Below, one piece after another: positions 38,892 through 41,715 of a stretch of 41,715 nt of DNA. How positions within the stretch are numbered: the stretch's first letter is position 1; each line of letters begins with the position of its first letter. Source of the DNA: Parcubacteria group bacterium. Lineage in GTDB: Bacteria > Patescibacteriota > Minisyncoccia > Phycocordibacterales > JABMNX01. The translations under genes and the position numbers were made by a program. The notes beneath the pieces are model-generated. The model had not been told where the DNA came from and ran no database searches. It saw only the letters and a program-made list of their open reading frames with translations. The stretch is taken from NCBI GenBank assembly GCA_016784305.1, contig JADHUY010000003.1:1-41715 (forward strand), given 5' to 3'.

Positions 38892-39482
38892 ATGGTGTAT
38901 TTAATTGTTGGTCTCGGAAATCCGGGAGATAAATATGAAAGGACTAGACACAATGCTGGGCGCATTGCTCTTGAGGATTTTAGATATAGAAATAATTTTA
39001 CAGACTGGCGAAAAAATGGAGTAGCACGCGCACTTGTTTCAACAGGAGAGATTGGTGGGAAATCGGTGACACTGGTACTTCCGGAAACATTTATGAATGA
39101 ATCTGGTAAATCTGTGGTTACTTTTACTACAAAAGAGGAAAGTGGAGCCAGGCTTATTGTTGTTCACGATGATTTAGATTTGCCGATTGGAGAGTTTAAG
39201 ATGTCTTTTGGGAGCGGGTCTGCTGGACACAATGGAATTGAGTCAATTATAAGTTCGCTTGGCACAAAAGACTTTATAAGAATAAGAATTGGCATCAGTC
39301 CAAAAACTTTTTTTGGGAAATTGAAGAAGCCAAAAGGGCAAAGCGCAGTTGAGAAATTTGTTCTGGGAAAGTTATCGGGAAGCGAAATGAGAAAAATTGA
39401 GAATTCGGCGAAAGATATAAATAAGATGATAGGTGCATATTTAGAGAAAGGGCGCCAATACGCGATGAACCACTACAACTAG
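38892..39482 (+). CDS. pth: Peptidyl-tRNA hydrolase
   Basis: A 196-residue Pth that releases peptides from prematurely dissociated peptidyl-tRNA. Motifs: LIVGLGNPGDKYERTRHNAGRIA with the catalytic histidine, PETFMNESGKSV, LIVVHDDLDLPIG with the aspartate, and GSGSAGHNGIESI. Slightly unusual is the TKDFIRIRIGI segment. It is convergent with rpsA and shares a bidirectional terminator with it. Confidence 0.96.
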   Translation: MVYLIVGLGNPGDKYERTRHNAGRIALEDFRYRNNFTDWRKNGVARALVSTGEIGGKSVTLVLPETFMNESGKSVVTFTTKEESGARLIVVHDDLDLPIGEFKMSFGSGSAGHNGIESIISSLGTKDFIRIRIGISPKTFFGKLKKPKGQSAVEKFVLGKLSGSEMRKIENSAKDINKMIGAYLEKGRQYAMNHYN

Positions 39483-39484
39483 GA

Positions 39485-39533
39485 CCAAAACCCAAAATGA
39501 TGGACGTCGGACGTCCATCATTTTGGGTTTTGG
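39485..39533. terminator. Bidirectional terminator of pth and rpsA
   Basis: 24-bp perfect arms (CCAAAACCCAAAATGATGGA and on) around a single G, between the convergent genes. Confidence 0.88.
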
Positions 39534-39562
39534 TGATTTATATTCTTTCTTGGGTGTAGGTT

Positions 39563-40693
39563 TTACTTTTCTTCTTTGTTTTTGTAAGAAAGTGTCATTT
39601 TTTGGTCTGCTGAATCAAAGAGGGTAATGGTGAAGTCGTAAGTTTTTCCAAGCTCAAGCGTCTCTCTTAGCTTCTCCTCACTTTCAAATTCTGAAATATG
39701 AACGAGTCCAGCTACACCCTCCTCAATTGAAGCAAGCGCGCCGTGCTTGTTGTATTTGATGATAACTCCTTTTACAGGACTGTCTTTCTTGTACCGCTCG
39801 GATGCTTGTTTCCAAGGATTTTCTTTTAGAGCCTTAATGGAAAGAGAGATTTTTCCATCTTTTATTTCGATTACCTTTACGCGCACTTTATCACCAACTT
39901 TGTAAATTGTGCGCGGGTCTTCGACTAGCGCCCAGTCAATTTCGGAGATGTGAACAAGTCCCTCAAGTCCTTCTTCAAGTTTCACAAATATTCCAAACTC
40001 AACAGCGCCGGTTACTTCACCGTCTACCTCATCTCCGATGTTGTAGCCGTCAATTATTTTGTCGCGATTTTTCTGGTCCCCAATTTTTTCAGAAAAGATT
40101 AGTTTGTTTTCTTTTGGATCAGCGGTGATGATGGAGACTGTAAGTTTTTGATTTATCAGTTGCTTAAGTTCATCCAGAATCCTGTCCTTATCCCCATCTT
40201 CAACACGTGGATAATGCTCTCCAGCAAGTTGAGATGCTGGTAGGAATCCTTGAATACCTTGCCACTCAATGATGAGACCTCCTTTGTTGGCTTCTTTAAC
40301 CATAACTTCAAACGTTTGTTTATCGTTTATGGCTGTGTCTGCTTCAGCCCAAAGAAGAGCTTGTCTTGCTTCTTTAAGCGACACCTCTACGTAGCCTTCC
40401 TTGTTTTCTGGGTCAATTACTTTTGCGGCAATCGTGTCCCCAATGTTAACCTTGCGCAAAATATCTCTTGCGCTCATGAACTCTTTTCCGTAGATTATTC
40501 CAGTCCCGAAAGGTGGCAAATCAATGTAAACACGCGCACGATCAACTGCAATAACCGGTCCTTCAACCAAGTCACCTTCTATTGGTGGGGTAGGGCTAGA
40601 CTCAAAAAGTGTCCCCATCTGCGTCTCCTTTTTTCCTTTTTTGGCTGTGTCCTCTGTTTCTTCGGTTTCTACGTCTTTTTCAATTTCTGTCAT
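39563..40693 (-). CDS. rpsA: Ribosomal protein S1 (four S1 domains)
   Basis: A 376-residue protein with four S1/OB RNA-binding domains: residues about 40-110 (VEGPVIAVDRARVYIDLP), 120-205 (FEVMVKEANKGGLIIEWQGIQGFLPASQL), 215-290 (VDGEVTGAVEFGIFVKLEEGLEGLVHISEI) and 300-370 (VKGVIIKYNKHGALASIEEGVAGLVHISEF). S1 helps mRNA bind the ribosome. Four domains are common outside Proteobacteria, which have six. The acidic N-terminus (EIEKDVETEETEDTAKKGKK) is unusual. A leader hairpin lies 11 bases upstream. Confidence 0.93.
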   Translation of the reverse strand: MTEIEKDVETEETEDTAKKGKKETQMGTLFESSPTPPIEGDLVEGPVIAVDRARVYIDLPPFGTGIIYGKEFMSARDILRKVNIGDTIAAKVIDPENKEGYVEVSLKEARQALLWAEADTAINDKQTFEVMVKEANKGGLIIEWQGIQGFLPASQLAGEHYPRVEDGDKDRILDELKQLINQKLTVSIITADPKENKLIFSEKIGDQKNRDKIIDGYNIGDEVDGEVTGAVEFGIFVKLEEGLEGLVHISEIDWALVEDPRTIYKVGDKVRVKVIEIKDGKISLSIKALKENPWKQASERYKKDSPVKGVIIKYNKHGALASIEEGVAGLVHISEFESEEKLRETLELGKTYDFTITLFDSADQKMTLSYKNKEEK

Positions 40694-40703
40694 AATTTAA
40701 TAC

Positions 40704-40766
40704 AACAGCCAGAGTACTATTTCATCGTAACTGACAGGTTCACGAAATAGGGTTAGCTCCGCTGTT
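40704..40766 (-). promoter_or_regulatory. Nested hairpin in the rpsA leader
   Basis: AACAGC/GCTGTT (40704-40709 with 40761-40766) encloses CTATTTC/GAAATAG (40717-40723 with 40744-40750). It begins 11 bases before the rpsA start codon and could mediate S1 autoregulation, as known for E. coli rpsA with a different structure. Confidence 0.45.
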
Positions 40767-40878
40767 ATTTATAAACAAATGCTCTAAATAGTAGCCCAAG
40801 TGGCCTCTATAAGCTGTCGCTAGTATACATATAATATAGAAAAGTGGAAGCTTGGACGTCTTCTGATATACTTCCCGC

Positions 40879-41511
40879 ATGGTTATTACATATCATGGAG
40901 GCGAGTGTTTTAAGGTGAGTTTTGCGAATACTACAATTGCACTAAATCCAATATCAAAGTCATCAAAGCTAAAGCAAACACGTTTTGGCTCTGACTTGGC
41001 GCTGGTCACGCTTGCTGACCCAGATTTTAATGGAGTAGAACAAGTCGCAAATGCAGGCAAAGAGCCGTTTGTTATTTCAGGTCCAGGAGAATACGAAGTG
41101 GGTAATGTGGCCGTCAGAGGATTTGAATCCAGGTCAAACTATAATGGTGAGAACAGACCAAATACAATTTATTTAGTAACACTAGAAGGAATGAATCTTT
41201 GTTTTCTAGGCGCACTTGGCACTAAGGGCATAAATAGTAAGGCGTTAGAGGAAATAGATAACATCCACATTCTTTTTGTGCCAATTGGTGGAGACGGAGT
41301 TCTCTCTGCGTCAGATGCTCATGACATTTCTGTATCGCTTCAGCCAAATATAGTTGTACCGATGCATTACGGTGAAATAGGAAAGAAAGATGCACTAAAG
41401 ACATTCCTTAAAGAAGAAGGTGCTGAAGGGGTAAAGCCTGTTGACAAGCTTACTGTAAAGAAAAGTGACGTTGAAAGTCGTACTGGAGATGTTGTTGTTC
41501 TTAGTTCATAG
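40879..41511 (+). CDS. MBL-fold (UlaG-like) protein lacking the metal motif
   Basis: A 210-residue protein of the metallo-beta-lactamase fold, UlaG-like subgroup: MVITYHGGECFKVSFANTTIALNPISKSSK, then GPGEYEVGNVAVRGFESRSN, and the end VVPMHYGEIGKKDALKTFLKE. The place of the HxHxDH metal motif reads TLADPDFNG, so the zinc ligands are lost there and hydrolase activity is unlikely. TATACT at 40867-40872 is 6 bases before the ATG, suggesting a leaderless mRNA. The next gene starts 3 bases after the stop. Confidence 0.8.
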   Translation: MVITYHGGECFKVSFANTTIALNPISKSSKLKQTRFGSDLALVTLADPDFNGVEQVANAGKEPFVISGPGEYEVGNVAVRGFESRSNYNGENRPNTIYLVTLEGMNLCFLGALGTKGINSKALEEIDNIHILFVPIGGDGVLSASDAHDISVSLQPNIVVPMHYGEIGKKDALKTFLKEEGAEGVKPVDKLTVKKSDVESRTGDVVVLSS

Positions 41512-41513
41512 AT

Positions 41514-41715
41514 ATGAAAAGTATTTTAGAGGACTTACGAAAGAGGAGTGAGCCCGAAAAGCAGGGAATAGCTTTTGGTATTGCCGGAGCAATAACTTTA
41601 ATTGTGTTTATTTTGTGGGCAGTTTATTTTACAAATGAGTTAGACAATATTAAGCCAAACCCTGCCATATCTAACGAGTCGGCTTCTTTTGTGGAGCAAC
41701 TTCAAGAAGGCGTCG
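41514..41715 (+). CDS. Hypothetical membrane protein, N-terminal part (partial)
   Basis: The frame runs off the window. The visible 67 residues begin MKSILEDLRKRSEPEKQGIA, followed by one membrane helix (GIAGAITLIVFILWAVYFT) and an extracytoplasmic start (NELDNIKPNPAISNES). No family can be named. It follows the MBL-fold gene after 2 bases and is likely in the same operon. Confidence 0.75.
   Translation, partial: MKSILEDLRKRSEPEKQGIAFGIAGAITLIVFILWAVYFTNELDNIKPNPAISNESASFVEQLQEGV

Overview
The window looks like a chromosomal piece of a Patescibacteria (CPR) genome, most likely a parcubacterial lineage. This is inferred from gene content and style, not from a database search. Genes are short and tightly packed. 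There are many small one-helix membrane proteins, a class II ribonucleotide reductase, a MurJ/O-antigen-ligase pair, a HTH-LAGLIDADG protein beside a tRNA, a TrpR-like repressor and a C-terminally short ValS. Several genes carry a -10 box only 6-10 bases before the start codon, which suggests leaderless mRNAs. Most of the window is AT-rich; two small orphan genes are visibly more GC-rich.

Layout. 1-1.6 kb: LemA end, Nudix hydrolase, HtpX-like protease. 1.6-3.8 kb: a strong promoter driving an orphan gene, a surface-protein remnant and a secreted protein with two peptidoglycan-binding domains. 3.9-6.6 kb: tRNA-Ser(GGA) flanked by tRNA pieces, a TrpR-like repressor with four palindromic operators, MsrB, an RluF-like pseudouridine synthase and a DUF192 protein. 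6.6-10.1 kb: a structured leader, nrdJ and an RNase P RNA gene carrying two identical 136-nt insertions. 10.1-18.2 kb: Wzy-like/TPR protein, MurJ, LepA, FtsB-like protein, glutaredoxin, HTH protein and three tRNAs. 18.6-25.1 kb (minus): Hsp20, PrsW, ValS, TsaD, MazG-like, GrpB, tRNA-Val and a hypothetical. 25.1-26.5 kb: tRNA-Ser(CGA) and tRNA-Glu embedded in hairpins and partial copies of themselves. 26.5-31.2 kb: Nudix, coiled-coil membrane protein, LexA-like repressor, cytosine methyltransferase, restriction-endonuclease-like protein and a truncated hydrolase between short repeats. 31.3-41.7 kb: orphan gene, TspO, thioredoxin reductase, ftsZ-ftsA-ybeY-rpsU, a degenerate HisS-like protein, signal peptidase I, Pth, ribosomal protein S1 and a degenerate MBL-fold protein.

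Two signals stand out. First, rnpB holds two exact copies, 300 nt apart, of a 136-nt element with 20-bp self-complementary ends, placed where helices P8 and P12 are expected. Second, four loci (tRNA-Phe, tRNA-Ser(CGA), tRNA-Glu and ftsZ) share an undescribed-looking layout downstream of the gene: hairpins, an inverted copy of the gene's own 3' end, and a recurrent hairpin with an AGR/GA internal loop between helices whose sequences change but still pair. At tRNA-Ser and ftsZ this is followed by a clear direct copy of the gene's 3' end; at tRNA-Glu only a remnant remains, and at tRNA-Phe none was found. At ftsZ the direct copy re-encodes the same 12 C-terminal residues with synonymous differences. 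This suggests a family of very short, probably non-autonomous elements that target gene 3' ends.

Functionally the window combines cell division and envelope functions (ftsZ, ftsA, FtsB-like, MurJ, signal peptidase, O-antigen-ligase-like), translation (LepA, Pth, S1, S21, YbeY, TsaD, ValS, RNase P, tRNAs), redox repair (MsrB, glutaredoxin, thioredoxin reductase) and an accessory LexA-methyltransferase-restriction block.
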